Shown here: piece after piece, positions 11,738 through 24,050 of the stretch | Layout of the letters: every line of letters begins with the position of its first letter | Numbering within the stretch: the stretch's first letter is position 1 | NCBI GenBank assembly: GCA_936432065.2 | Contig: OW386290.2 | Location: 130,060,677 to 130,124,676, forward strand | DNA: 64,000 nucleotides | DNA from: Rutpela maculata | Lineage: Eukaryota; Arthropoda; Insecta; Coleoptera; Cerambycidae | Reading direction: 5' to 3' | The notes under the pieces: generated by a model | What the model saw: only the letters and a program-made list of their open reading frames with translations | Told to the model about the DNA's origin: nothing | Database searches by the model: none | Position numbers and translations under genes: made by a program

Positions 11738-12052
11738 AGTACGTCGGGTACATGGCTAAAAAGAGCCAAAAAGCTGCACTTTTTGATTGGAATGTGCCAC
11801 TTTCTGTGGTCATAGTTGATACCAAAAGTTAACTTTCCAGATAGGGAGCCACTTGAAAATCCGTGTAGAACACCAAAATGGCGGCCATTAAAGATAACCG
11901 CCATTGGCCACACTATTTTTTTTTGTATCTCAGCTCCTAATGGTCCGATTTCGATTTTATTTTTTTTGTTTGAAACTTTTGTAAAGAGGACACTTCTTTG
12001 TCCCTATACATTTATCTCTACACCTTAAGGGTTTTGCACAATTTCAAAAAAA
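11738..12052 (+). repeat. Left inverted terminal repeat of the 11.7-14.2 kb unit
   Basis: About 315 bases, matched in inverse by 14030-14221 apart from an indel of about 110 bases between the two outer blocks. It includes blocks that each read alike in both arms (AGTACGTCGGGTAC, GCTGCACTTTTT, TCAGCTCCTAA). No coding content. Confidence 0.75.
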
Positions 12053-12603
12053 AAACAAATATTTATAATTTTCACGGACTTTTGGAAAATACTGTGATAC
12101 GGAATTCAAAAACAGAATTTTGAATGGTGCTGAGAGGTTCCATGCAAGCAGAATACACATTTCTTGGAATACTCAAAAACTTGTCTGAAGAAACATGCGA
12201 GAGATAAGAGAGGCGTTGGTATTTGAAAGATATTGGTACTAATGTTGTTGATTTGCAAACCAACATTTTAACCAAGTCTTCTGACTGGTTTAAGCTAACA
12301 AATTATGTTTAAATACCAACAAAACGCATACATTACTTTTTATATATTAATAACCTAACAACTAAAATGTCCAAAAAAGTATATGCCATCAGACAAATAA
12401 AAACAAAGTTAATCTAGACGCAGCAATTGTTGCATATCATGCTTTGTTCCACAGTGCCATGGTATATGGTTTGATAAACTGGGGTACATCTAACCAATCA
12501 TATTTTGTGTGTTCGTTTGCTTGTTTGTTGTTTGTTTGTTATTTACTTTGATCATACTAGTATTATGTTCTAGTGTTTATTTCACCAAGTAGCACAAGGA
12601 AAT

Positions 12604-13595
12604 ATGCTACCAAAAAATTGGAATGATTTCCTCTACTGCGATCAGAATAAGACAGAACTCTTCAAGTTACTTGGAGAACATGAATTTTTGAAGTTTGATT
12701 GGGCTCACATCAGTATTGAGATTGATGGCATAATTCGTTCATATCGGCGGGCGGGATGAAACTTCAGTTGATGGAGTGCAATGCAGGCAATAGGAAGAAG
12801 CAGACGGCAGGATTTTTCTCCACGCTAAAGACAATGTTGACAATGACAATTGACAATGGTTGAACATTATTTTCACAGTAGATATTGTTGTAGCTGTTTT
12901 GGCAATCTCTTTCTTTCACATTCTCAAAAGTGCGTGACTTCAGGAGATGTGGATTATCTTTGGTGCTGGGAAGGGTCAGAGATATATGAGCATTAATGCC
13001 ATGTTTGAAAGTATAGGTGCACATGAAGCTGTTGCATTGAGAGGAGTCCATGCATTCACTGGATCAGATGTAACGTAATCATTTGCAGTGAAAAGGAAAC
13101 AGACTGCCTGGAAAGTGTAGAAATCATTTTCTGAAGCTGCTGAAGCCTTCCAAGCTATCTCCACCACAACAGTCCGATGAGACTTTTCAAGTTCTGAAGA
13201 AGTTTACTTTTTGGCTTACGACAAAGACGCAGAAGACTTCTCAGTCAATCATGTTAGAAAGCTTCTCTTTACTTCAAAAAGTCGCAACCTGCAAAGTCTG
13301 CCCCTAACAAAAAAAGGCATTGAGGCAGCATTGTCTTCTTTCACCATACCAGTTAGGACAAGTTTGAAGTCGTGCGTGCTCAGTGATGGACAACATTCCA
13401 GGGCCAGAAGGATGGGGATGGACCATGGTTGCTGGGGAGTGGACGCCGGTTTGGTCTTCTCTTTCTTTTATTATAGCAGCCTGCAGAGAATTGGTTAAGT
13501 GTAGTTGCCCTGGATGTCGTTCATGATACTCCTGCTCAAAGGCCAAGGTTCCATGCACGTTACTTTGCATGAACTGCATTGGGGAACAATGGAGC
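12604..13595 (+). pseudogene. GCDT-family (PIN/XPG nuclease-like) gene, decayed copy 1
   Basis: I recognise the wording of a family of uncharacterised animal proteins. In order: NWNDFL...NKTELFKLL (12613-12670); an acidic block EEADGRIFLHAKDN near 12795; a hydrophobic strand VDIVVAVLAISFF near 12880 where relatives have D-T-D-V-L-V-L; then W-I-I-F-G-A-G and HAFTGSDVT (12950-13075), where relatives have HALTGCDTTS. After frame breaks the frame 13211-13498 gives the V-L-x-Y-D, R-K-L-L-F and LPLTKKGIEAAL segments. The end reads GWGWTMVAGEWTPVW (near 13410) and a Cys-rich tail (CSCPGC...C..C) to about 13595. Acidic residues spaced like this resemble PIN/XPG nucleases (inference). Several stops, frameshifts and loss of the GCDT cysteine make it dead. 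It lies inside a pair of inverted repeats. Confidence 0.7.
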
Positions 13596-14029
13596 AATAA
13601 ATACAATAAAAGGTATGCGTTTAATTGATTATTTTTAAATTCGTTTCACGGTTTCAAGATCATAATATTGCTTTGTTGAAACTACGCTTTAATATAATAA
13701 TAATAATACCTATATAATTATTTTGTACCAGGGATGAATTGGAAGATGGAGAAGATGATTGCGTGATCTAGAGTCATAAGAGCTGTATACAAGTAATTCA
13801 TTTACATGAGTATTTCTTAGTATTTAGTCATTTTTTGTTTGTAAAAATTTCGTTTCCTTAATGTAATAAATGTTTTCAAAATAATTAAAATCACTGTTGT
13901 GTATGAAAACAAGTATTTCTTGACATATACGGAACCCCATATACTTTTTGTGGGGAAAGAAAGGGATACTGAGCACAATTAAAAACGTACTTACCAATAA
14001 AATTCGCGAGAAAAGTGAAATTTCTAGAT

Positions 14030-14221
14030 TTTTGAAAACTGCACAGAACCCTTATGGTGTAGAAATAAATGTATAGGAACAAAAGAGTGTCCTCTTCACA
14101 AAAGCTTTAAAAAAAAATCGAGTTCGGACCGTTAGGAGCTGAGATCCAAAAAAATTTAGTGTGCCTAATAGCTTTAATAATAATAAAAAAGTGCAGCTTT
14201 CTTTGGTGTACCCGACGTACT
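14030..14221 (-). repeat. Right inverted terminal repeat of the 11.7-14.2 kb unit
   Basis: Inverse of the left arm, about 80-85% identical by eye over the shared blocks. It is shorter because one internal block of the left arm is missing here. Confidence 0.75.
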
Positions 14222-17200
14222 ATTATCCTCATTTAACTTTTCCAAATGGGTGTTTCTCTACTAATGGGAAAATGCGTGTCCAGAGGAAACTAAATGTCAA
14301 AAAACACAAAATACTAATATTTTTTTCATTAAAATTAAAGTAAATGATTGGTTATGTCGACCCTATATTCTAAGGTATAACTACAAATTGCCGAAATTTT
14401 CAAATTTTATGGAAATAGATTTAAATTGTCAGTACCCTGGTATGTCCCAAACCTGAAATCAAAGATACCAACTGTTGTAAATATTACATTTTCTTTTTAT
14501 TTATTATTATTATTGCCCAAACTATTTTATGATAATGGTTGTTGGCAATGTACATTGTTATATGATCTTCTTTGAAAATTATCATCTCAAAATACTGCAT
14601 AAAACATTGTCCTACACTTTTTGACGTCAGTCCCCGGCCACATTTAAAAATCTGTTGGAAGCGAATCTACGTCTGGATTAACCACGTAGTTATGCTAAAC
14701 GGAACGCATCCAACATGAAGTTTGTACAAATGAAACATGACGTTTTGGCGCTATTTTGTTTAGTAGTGAATCGGTCTTTAGTGCTAAGCAGACGTGTTTG
14801 GACCACTCAATAAATCAGTTCTCTGGTTAACTTTTTTGGGTTTAATTTTCTCGATTTGAATTATTGTTCAGTTATGCCGAGAAGAACATTTTCTAAAAGT
14901 TTCAGTCAAATCGACGGGTAGTCGTTTTCCATAGCTTTTGTGCGGGGACCTTTCTTCTCAAATAATAATTTTTGTTTTAAATAAGTTTTTTGAAATAATA
15001 GCTTTGTTTTTGTTGAAAGAACGCGCATATTTAATTTTTGATTAAATGAAAAATTATTGCCGATTGATAGGGTTTTGTCTATTTTTATTGACTGGTAAAA
15101 CTTGATGGTATGTATGATATTGCCACTTAAAGAGGATACAATAGAGAAGTTTTAAAAGTAATTGTAATATCTAAATGACTTTTTTAAAAAAATTTGTAAG
15201 ACTTCAAAAATTGACACTTTTAATTACCATTGCAATTTTCTTCCAATAAATGTCATTTTTTTTATAGGCGACAGATTTTTTATTTTTATTTATTTTTTGT
15301 TGGAAGTTTATGTATTTCAGATAAAGAAAAACATATTTCAGAATATCAAAAGTTAAATTTAGTACGTAATACTTAAATAAATGATGAAATATGGAGATTT
15401 TCTTAAAAAGTACAAAATCGGCAATATTAAAAAAACCGTAACATTTTTCATAGACGTATGTTTAGTCATATAGATGCCAAATGACTCGCTCTACTTCCCT
15501 ATTCAGGGTCGGCATCGCCTTACCAAACACCCTGTATAGCCCATTGAAATGTTACATTTTTTAAGGCTAACCTTGCGTTTTGGGTAGGACAAGGTTTTTT
15601 TTTCGTTATGTAGGGGGCGCCGGTATAAGTTTAAAATTGAGTTTTCGGGGTCGGCGGCCCCCGTTTGACCGCCATCTTGAAAAAAGGTTCTACTTACAAA
15701 AAATTTGTAGACAGGTTTTTTTGTTTAGAATCGAACTCTCCACAACTTTACTAGAAAAACTGTTCATCGTAAATTGATTAATTAAAAAGTTATAACCCTT
15801 AGAAGATAGAATTTTGTCACAAAATTTTCTTTTCAGCGCTAAAATTATTTTTTCTTCAACAAAAACATACATTACATGTTTTTTGTAGAGGATAGAAAAA
15901 GAGCAGAAAATTTCCGTGTTGAAAAATTAATAGTTAAAATTTTACAAGAAAAAATGGACCGATTTAATCCAAAACTGCTCATAGCACTTGTCATTGTACA
16001 TAAAACAAGTTAAAACAATAAAACTGCTGCAACTAAACAATTTATTTTGACTGCACTACAATACAACCTGACAGAATTGGATTTGATATGGTGGTAGAAG
16101 AGGTAGATTAGCGGTGCTACTTTGTGAAGAACTAAACCCTGTCTCCTTTCAAATTCTTCAAATGATAATCAGGAAATATCACAAATTGTCAATCTAACAA
16201 CGAACATAAAAAAATTCTAGGCACATCGTCACCAGATACCATAATTTTTAATTTTTATATATACGGTGAACAACATTGTCCCTAGATTACGCCACAATTC
16301 CTTTACGTATGGAAAAGGCTAGTTTACAACTTTAATAACAGAGCCGCAGTTTGGGCTTACGATTGGAGATGAGACCATTTTCTTTATATCTTATAAACGT
16401 ATTATTATTTGAAGTAAGTAAAATATTTAAATGGAAAAGTAGGAACATCTTCTTAGTTTTAAGCTGGAGTAAGAAGGATTATCGAGATGAGACTTTTCCT
16501 TCTTTTAAATAATAAATACGAACACACCCTCCCAACTAAGATGTTTGAGGTACTTCGGGTTTGTTATTAATACATCATAATGGATTTTAGACATTAGTTG
16601 TTAAATTCAGTGGAAACTCTGCGATTACTATAATAATACCGGGTGTTTCAGATATCTTCGAACAAATCGAGGAATACAGCAAACATTTCTTGACGGGTCC
16701 AGGAATTTTGATAGGAATGAATTGCCATTTTATTCGTTATTAATAATCACTAGGCCCCGGAAGAGACCAACGATTTTGGCCATCGTTGATCAAATCAGAA
16801 GTTGGGGGTAATTAAAAAAATATACAGTGTGTCCATGGGTGGACTCAACAAGAGGAAAAACTTCTTAATTTGGCTATTTGTTGTTAATAAAATAGGTTCT
16901 TATTTAAATCGAAATTTCAAATGTATTCCTTTAAATTGTATTTTCAGAAAAAGTTAATACAAACCCTTTTGTAGCTTTTGAAATTATAAATCAAATGGGA
17001 TATATTATTGTAACGTGTTTCTACCCTTAGGAAACTACCCCTTGCAAATTCCGTGGGTTCCAAAAATTATAACAAATGTCCACTAACACACTTTATTAAA
17101 TATTTACTGGATACTTCACAATACTATTATTAATTTAAATACACTTTACTGACTAAAAATCACAATGTTTATCACTTTGTTTTTCTTTGAAGTCTTAACC

Positions 17201-17544
17201 TCACTTTCTATACTTTCTGAACTACTTGCCGAGAATGCGGTCGGTCTTTTATACCTAAAAATGACAGATCTCGATTTTTCTGTGATGACGCCACCATTCT
17301 CTAGATAATTCCAGATTGTCACTTTGGAATCTTCTGGTAGATTCTTTCTCGAGTAGGTGCAAATACATCATTCTAGGGGTTGTAACACATCACATTATCT
17401 TCCTTAAAAGTAATTTATATTCTAAAAAAATACCAAAATTTTGTGTTTTGATCACAATTTGTTATAAAAAATTATCTTTGAACTATCAAAATATTACAGA
17501 TTTCTATTGCAAAATGAAGAACAATGTTAAAAAAATGGCTTTTT
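14222..17544. other. Long AT-rich spacer, no gene recognised
   Basis: No open frame with recognisable content. Homopolymer runs and short AT-rich words are frequent. CCGGGTGTTTCAGAT at about 16640 and CAGTGTGTCCATGGG at about 16826 resemble single ends of small DNA transposons, but I could not pair them convincingly. The block around 15590-15880 (GGGGGCGCCGGTATAAG) has the look of an interspersed repeat. Confidence 0.4.
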
Positions 17545-18335
17545 TCGCCCATCCGTGGTAAAGTGTGGAAGCCATCTTTTTTTTACTAATTTTGAGGTGC
17601 TGAAAACGAATCCGTAACCCATTTTGGCGAAAAATCTCAGGAACACATTAAAAAAACAACCCTTATTTGGGTGCCATAAAGTGAAGATTCTCATTTTTCT
17701 AACCAAAAGTCATTTAAATAATTTAAAAAGTTTTTAATATAAGAAACAAGTAATATTTTCTGGATAGTGATATGCATAACCCCAAATGTGTGAGAAATAT
17801 TCATCCGAATTGACTAAATCACTTTATTATGATAAAAGAACATCAAACTGGGTGATCAGGGTTTTCTTTTGCAATTAAAACCAATAAAAACTCTAAAAAA
17901 ATAAAATCCACAACTTTAATTGGTGGGGATGGGTATTAGAGTATTCAGAAGTAATCACATTGTAACCTGGTAATAGCCATTTGACGAGGAGTTTTGTTTT
18001 TTTTTAAATAAATAAATAACCGTATATTAGATAACTTACACCGTTCTTATAGTGAAGGGTGGAAGAAACGAGGGGGGGGGGGGGGGTAAATTTAGGGAAT
18101 TTAGAATTTTTGCTTCTTTTTCTACTTACCTAACTAAATAATAACTTTGTTGCAAGTTTTAATATCAATTTCAATGCCACCCCCAAATAAGGATTGCTTT
18201 TTAGTATCTCCCCGATGTTTTTACCCAATTCGGATGACAGATTCGTATTCAGCACCCCAAAATTAGTAAAAAAAAATGGTTTCCGGCCCAAGGTAAATTT
18301 CCCACTCGGGCGGGAGCACTTTTTGGCGCCCCTCC
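17545..18335. repeat. Large foldback repeat
   Basis: The block at 17577-17700 (TTTTACTAATTTTGAGGTGC...CCCTTATTTGGG) has a diverged inverse at 18150-18275 (...CCCCAAAATTAGTAAAAAA). Outside these, AAGCCATC and ATGGTTTCCGG-type blocks also pair. The arms are about 130 bases and clearly decayed; the spacer of about 450 bases has a run of about 18 G at 18072-18087. There is no gene inside. Confidence 0.6.
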
Positions 18336-18852
18336 CTAAGATAATCACGGAAATTTCACAGACGTACTACGTATTAAAGTCCAAGGATATCCCTTCGGAC
18401 CTCCCGATCACTTATTTTTAAGTTAACACAAAATTGTCTCTCGATATTTATGTGGCTAATAGTGCATCCAAAAATAAAGGTACTCAATGAATAATAAGGA
18501 AATTATACTTTAAAGTCAGTTCTTCTGCAGTATCTTCCGACCGCCTTAAAATATAAAATTCATATTTTAAATTAGATATAGCCGGTTTGGACATCAGTTT
18601 ACATAGTATCAGTCAAACCCCTCTTTGCTTAGAGGTAGTTTTAGGGGGTGGCTGTCGGTATTTTACCCCAACTTTTTATTTTTTACATATTTCTAAAAGT
18701 TCTTATAAAAAATAATTTTCAGATCATTAGAAATAAAAAAAGATATTCTTATTGCATTTCGATAAACCATTCTCAAGTAATTTATGTTTATACATCAATG
18801 TGCATTTACAACATTTTATTAATAATAACACATACAAAAAAAGTCTTGTCCT

Positions 18853-19550
18853 AAGGTTCTCATCTAACTTTTCTGCACTTTTCTTTGACGCGCTGAAACC
18901 AATTTTGAACAAAAAAATTTTTCTATCGTATCACTTTCCCTGTACCACCCCTTTTCATCCCCCCCCCCCCCCCCCAAAAAAAAGCCAGAAAAAGGTTTTG
19001 TTTGTCTTAACTTTTCTGAAGTATTTTGACGCACTGAAGCCAATTTTGAAGAAAAAAAATGTTTCTTTCATGTCAGTTTTTCTCTACCACCCCTTATATT
19101 CCCTAAAAAGGGGGTCAAAAAAGGTCTTGTCGAAGGGTTCTAATCTAACTTCTCTGAAGTGTTTTGAGATGCTGAAGGCAACTTTGGACATACATTTTTA
19201 TTTATCATGTCAGTTTCCCTCTACCACCCCGTTTATCCCTAAAAAATATCAAAAAAAGACCTTGTAACTTTTCTGAAGTATTTTGACGTACTGAAACCAA
19301 TTTTGCACAAAAACAAATTGGTGGTGGTATAAGGAAACGGACCCGACAAAAAAAATTGTGTCCAAAATTGGGTTCAGCATGTCAAAATACTTAGAAAAGT
19401 TGGATGAAAACCTTAGGACGAGACCTTTTTTTACCTTTTTAGGGGATGAAAGGGATGGTACAGAAAAACTGACACGATAGAAAATTTTTTTTTGTCCAAA
19501 ATTGGCTTCAGCGCCTCAAAATACTTCAGAAGAGTTAGATGAGAACCTTT
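18853..19550. repeat. Palindromic array of ~140-bp units
   Basis: Direct units with CTAACTTTTCTGAAGT.TTTTGACG.CTGAA.CCAATTTTG lie near 18860, 19005, 19145 and 19265. From about 19350 the same words appear in inverse orientation (CCAAAATTGG.TTCAGC...CAAAATACTT.AGAA), near 19360-19400 and 19495-19525. Each unit also holds a CTACCACCCC block. A run of about 17 C lies at 18960-18976. The array therefore folds back on itself around 19320. No reading frame is kept; the open frame 18752-19267 is a by-product of the repeats. Confidence 0.75.
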
Positions 19551-19894
19551 TTTTTGTAATTAATTTGTAATATAAAATTTTTTGTCTACACCATCTGAAT
19601 GCTATTATAATGAGAGGACCACCGACACAAGTTTACTTAGAGGTAGGTTCCTCTTTATTGCTTTAATATTTCATACAAAACAAATGCTTACTACTTTATA
19701 TCTCTCTTTAATATAAACTTGCTCATAAATGTATAAACAAGTAGTTATGTGTTTGTAACTTAAATAAAGAAAGTAAATGCTCTGAATTACAGTTATTATT
19801 TACGTTAAGAATAAGAAAGGTGCAGTATAGATAAAAATAAATTCCAAGAAAATATTATTTATTATGATACAAATTATTAATTATTACAATATAA

Positions 19895-20165
19895 TTAACC
19901 TTCGTCGCTGTCCTCATGAATAACTACGTGAATATTTTCTGATGTAAATATATTAAATAAAACTTCTGCTGGACGTACTATGCGGGAAAGATATCGGGCC
20001 TGAGACAAGTAATATACGGCTGCGGCTATATGTGAACAGCATCCTACCTGCCATTGGGACAGTCGCCGCAATATTGGCGTATGCTTTGAATTACCGTTCC
20101 ATTAGGTGTATAATCAATGTAAGTGTGGTAAGTTTTACTGTTGATATGCCTTGATCTTACTTCCA
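19895..20165 (-). pseudogene. SWIM zinc-finger protein, C-terminal remnant
   Basis: The minus-strand frame ending at TAA 19895-19897 reads GCCSHIAAAVYYLSQARYLS and then RPAEVLFNIFTSENIHVVIH, ending in an acidic EDSDEG. Just upstream, in another frame, is CGDCPNG. Together these give the C-x-C...C-x-H pattern of a SWIM zinc finger with the hydrophobic run that follows it. SWIM domains occur at the C-terminus of several transposase types (MULE-like among them) and in many uncharacterised arthropod proteins; which one this is cannot be told from about 85 codons. There is one frameshift. The fragment lies about 100 bases from, and divergent to, a GCDT-family tail (20260). Confidence 0.6.
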
Positions 20166-20259
20166 GTTTTAATATGTTGGGCGCGACTTTAACAAAAGTA
20201 ATCTAATGTACGCTAGAAGTTATTGATTGGGGACGGAAAAAAGTTGGCGGTATATTAAC

Positions 20260-20379
20260 CACAACTATGAAAACATGTGTAGTTGCAGAAGAGCAGGCTT
20301 ACGTTGCTCCATAATGTGTTACCATTGCCACGGACAAGCATGCCTGATTGTCGAATCTATGGAAGACGACAAAGATTAA
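20260..20379 (+). pseudogene. GCDT-family Cys-rich C-terminal tail, copy 2
   Basis: The frame reads CSCRRAGLRCSIMCYHCHGQ then ACLIVESMEDDKD and a TAA at 20377-20379. It is nearly the same as the tail of the copy at 29.9-30.06 kb, including the residues CYHCHGQAC and the acidic end. Upstream of 20260 the protein part is missing: a deletion seems to join the tail to unrelated sequence or to the SWIM remnant. The downstream non-coding sequence to about 21000 also matches the other copy, so this is a truncated transposon copy and not an isolated gene fragment. Confidence 0.75.
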
Positions 20380-21000
20380 TTAACGTAGGTAACCTTCTGA
20401 TAATTAGTGGATTAGGCCTACAGGGGACACCACGTAAAAAACGCGCCAAGTACTTTACCTCTGGGGTGGCGTGGAAACAAGTACAATATACAATATTCTC
20501 GCTTCTTTAAAAATCGGGGTGAGAGGGTGGAAGCGGTACATTTATTATAATTTTAAGTGGAGTTCAGTAGCTACTGCTTTAGCGTTAAGCATTAAACTTT
20601 AAAGTATATATCATAGTTATAGTAAAGTTATAGTAAAGTTATAGTAAAGATTACAATTTATTGTGTTAACCGGAACCAAGCCTTAAGTGTGGCCTTATTT
20701 CTCACAGTACTATAATTTTAGGAAAAAAAGTGCAGATATGTTTTTGATAGAGAATTTTATAAGGAATAATTTTGTATATATGTATTTTTATCAAAAAGCG
20801 CACCATTCCCGAGATTTTCTAGAAAACTTCAAAATGGGGTAAAAACGACGCCCTAAGGGATGAAGCACACTTTTTAGGGGTGGGAACTTTTCGGTTTAGT
20901 AATTCTTATGCTATCCTTAACATTTCTGCCAATTTTCAAAACTTTATGAATTTTGTGCCATATAAAATCGTTACGTTACTTAATTAGTTCTCAATGCGAG
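20380..21000 (+). repeat. Right end of a GCDT-carrying element (matches 30065-30640)
   Basis: It shares with 30065-30640 the blocks GGTAACCTTCTGATAATTAG, GGGGACACCACGTAAAAAAC, TACAATATTCTCG, TTTAGTAGCTACTGCTTT-like, TTTGATAGAGAATTTTATAA and GATGAAGCACACT. Identity is roughly 85% by eye. The part after about 20570 also matches, in inverse, the left arm at 28853-29232, so it is the inverted terminal repeat of this family. I found no left arm for this copy. Confidence 0.75.
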
Positions 21001-22323
21001 ATATCACGGAATAAAGTGCCGATTCTGGAGATTTCCCTGAGATGTAAGCATGATGACTTGGATGCAGTGGTATAATACTAACACTGTACTGCACTTTGAT
21101 GTCAAATACAACATATTTCAATGAAATTAATAATGATTATTTCACTCATTAACGCTATAGCCAATGAGAGTCCGTTTTTTCACAACATTACACTAATCAA
21201 ACGTCATTATTAGTGGTAAACCAACCTAGATCAGCTTTTGACAGTACCAACATGCAAAATTTATCGCTCTAATTTTTTGTGTCGCTGCAGCGGCAAATAT
21301 TGCGATAATTTTTTGACGTTTTGTTTCGTGAAATGTTTACGGCAAATAGGAAAACTCGTGCTTTTAAATGTTATCTAAATATCTTCTCTATCTTATTACT
21401 ACTAATTGTTAACGTAAATTGTAAATTGTAGTATTGTATTATATAAGTACATAGTAATATAATAATATAAAAGTAACCTAAAAACACCACACAAGTTGAC
21501 AATTCCCAATTTGTGTGGAACTTATATAGGTTCGGGGGCAAGTTATACACAGTTTTCAATGGCTTATAATACCTACCTAACGTAATTACAAAATAATTTT
21601 CACAACTGAAATTAAATACAAATGCCTACGAAGCAGACAAATCAGTTATTTCATGTTAAATACATAAATGTACTTACGTATGTTATTTGGAAAATCAAAA
21701 CTCTGCAGTATCACTATATACATTATAATTCGTTGTACTTAAAGTCTCTCTACTTAAACAAGAAAACCTTAATTTAATTACTAAACTTCTCAAATTAAAA
21801 ACGAGGATTGAATACATAAATATATATTAATAAACACTTTAATATAATAATTCTTGAAAAATTCACTGTTTAGGCCAGTTAAGTTAAGCTAGCGTTACTA
21901 GATGGCGGTACCATCTGAGCCGGCAGCCTTAGAACGTAAAAGCGACAGTTTGGTAATATGCAATTTGACTGGTTTTACCCGTAATGTGGTTGGTCGAAGC
22001 GTGCCTTTGTTGTGAAGACCAGTCTATAAGTTACAGTACCTATGGTTTAACGTAGGTATATTGTTTTTCTTGATTGGCATTTAAACCTACTTTGTTTTTT
22101 TATTAGATGAGACGCTTTGGAAATGCATTGTTATGTGACGTAAATGATGAAATTGAAGATAAAGGTGAGTAATCTATAGAAAGTAACAAGGAAACGTCTG
22201 AAGGCAATTAATTACTGAACATAATATTGAAGATGTACTTAATGAATTATTTATTCGTGAAATATTCTCCACAAATACCACTCGTGCTTCTAAATTTTAT
22301 CTATAAATTTTTTCTCAAGCTAA
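21001..22323. other. Spacer, nothing recognised
   Basis: AT-rich sequence without supported coding frames. A 62-codon minus-strand open frame at 21371-21559 has no recognisable content. Confidence 0.4.
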
Positions 22324-22455
22324 GTTGCCATAAGGTTAATATAACTCGTGCAAATTGACAGTTTATTATCAAAGATTAAATCCCTCTCGCTAATGCGGTA
22401 GGGATTTAATCAGATAATAAACTGTCAATTTGTACTCTTTATATTACCAGGCAAC
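22324..22455. repeat. Near-perfect hairpin MITE, 132 bp
   Basis: The ends GTTGCC (22324) and GGCAAC (22455) start a palindrome whose arms carry CAAATTGACAGTTTATTATC and AGATTAAATCCCT in inverse pairs. The loop is about 16 bases (CTCGCTAATGCGG). The pairing covers almost the full length, with two or three mismatched patches. No coding content. Confidence 0.85.
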
Positions 22456-23385
22456 AACGTTTTCGAAAAAATTTTACCGATAAAACTTCAAGCACTAGTG
22501 ATATTACATACGAAAACTGTTTCTATAATAAAGCGAAAATCTAATTTTATCGATATTAAAATGTATGCGTGTTCCCTATACATCCTCTCGAATAATATCA
22601 CCGAGGAACACCCTGTATAACACGCCTGTCTGCGTCGCTTAATTTAAAATTCAATAGGCAAATATTGACAGGTGGGGCGTTAAATGTCGAAACCTATCTT
22701 GTGTGAATTGAGGTTAAAGTGATTGTGTGCGGCAGAGCGAGAGATGTTATGACAGGGGTTACACTCTACATGAAACGAGTTAAAATGTATCGAGGCCTCC
22801 ATTTAAGGCTACGGAACATTCGTGACAGTGGATTTATATTTTATTATAAATATTATTTTCCGGCTCAGATTTCAGACGACAAACGATGAATAGCTCAGGG
22901 ACATTAAACAAATTTTGTCGGTAATCTCCCACATAGAGGGTGATTCAAAGTTGTGGAATGAATTTCACTAATAGTACATTTTCCAAAGAATAAAATTCGT
23001 CAAAATCTAAATTAACTAACTTACCAAATTATTTTTTGTTTTCATTTAGTAGGTATTTAAGGTATGTACTGAATAAAAAAATTCAGAGATAATAAAGCAC
23101 CTATTTCGATCTAAAAATCGTCATAGAAATGAAATAATATGGACCAAACTGCATTTACCGTAAATAAATTTTAAAATAATAATAATTCATGATAACTTTA
23201 ACAGACACTACAGATTTTGTTATATTTGGACATTTTAATAAAAAATAGTTTACACAATACAATATATCATCATCTTCCACGACGATTTCTATTTCCTGAA
23301 TTTCCTCTTTTGAAAAAATCTAAATCACTTCGTTTTGCATAAACCAATTATTTTAATGTAAATATTTACTTGACAACGGTGTTTT
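22456..23385. other. Spacer, nothing recognised
   Basis: AT-rich sequence with no gene or clear repeat. It ends with TTTT (23382-23385), which forms the left target duplication of the solo LTR. Confidence 0.4.
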
Positions 23386-23740
23386 TGTTGCAGAACCCTC
23401 CAGAATCGACCTAAGTCGAAGACAGAATCAAAATTCGACTTAGGCAAAAATTTCATTTAAGGACATTTTTAAGAGTCTGTAGAGGCACAAACCAGTCCAT
23501 AAGGACCGTTATGAGTTCTACAAGGCGTTAGAAATGACCAGGTGAAAATTCGGAGAAACACCGAATTTTCACTTAGGAAAATATGTTTTGGTTCAGGATA
23601 TGAGAGCGAAAGTATATAACGACAAGGATTTAAGAATAATATACTTTTTCAGAGGTGCAACAAAGTTGAACTTAGAAAGAATAATAATATTTTTTAAAAG
23701 TAAACCGAGATTCGACTTGCAGATTATTTTATCAAAACTG

Positions 23741-24050
23741 CGTCGAAATTTGGCTTGAAAATCGATTTATCAACAGTACGCCAAAATTTCACTTGCAGAT
23801 TAATTTTTCAAAACTGCGTCGAAATTTGGCTTGAAAATAAACTTATCAAAAGTACGCCAAAATTTCACTTGCAGATTAATTTTTCAAAACTGCGTCGAAA
23901 TTTGGCTTGAAAATTGACTTATCAAAAGTACGCTAAAATTTCACTTGCAGATTAATTTTTTAAAACTGCGTCGAAATTTGGCTTGAAAATCAATTTATCA
24001 AAAGTATGCCAAAATTGAACTTAAAGATTAATTTTTCAAAGGTACCCCGA
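23741..24050 (+). repeat. 76-bp tandem repeat inside the solo LTR
   Basis: CGTCGAAATTTGGCTTGAAA recurs at 23741, 23817, 23893 and 23969, an exact 76-base period. Within each unit the half-units GTACGCCAAAATTTCAC and ACTGCGTCGAAATTTGG are themselves alike. The same period is present in the intact LTRs on the opposite strand. Confidence 0.9.

Larger units (their letters stand above)
11738..14221. mobile_element. Inverted-repeat unit (DNA transposon-like) carrying a GCDT-family gene
   Basis: The ends are inverse copies beginning AGTACGTCGGGTAC (left, 11738) and ending GTACCCGACGTACT (right, 14221). Matching runs inward through AGCTGCACTTTTT, CTCAGCTCCTAA.GGTCCG, AGAGGACAC.CTTTTGT and TTTCTACACC.TAAGGGTT to about 12052 on the left and 14030 on the right. 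The right arm lacks about 110 bases present in the left. Between them lies a decayed GCDT-family frame on the plus strand (12604-13595). The target duplication is not certain: TTAT precedes the left end, and ATTAT follows the right end. The layout is that of a DNA transposon with long inverted ends; the superfamily is not determined. Confidence 0.7.

Noticed and set aside
18752..19267. 171-codon open frame
   Set aside because: Made of direct repeat units with C-runs; the frame is a by-product of low-complexity repeats.
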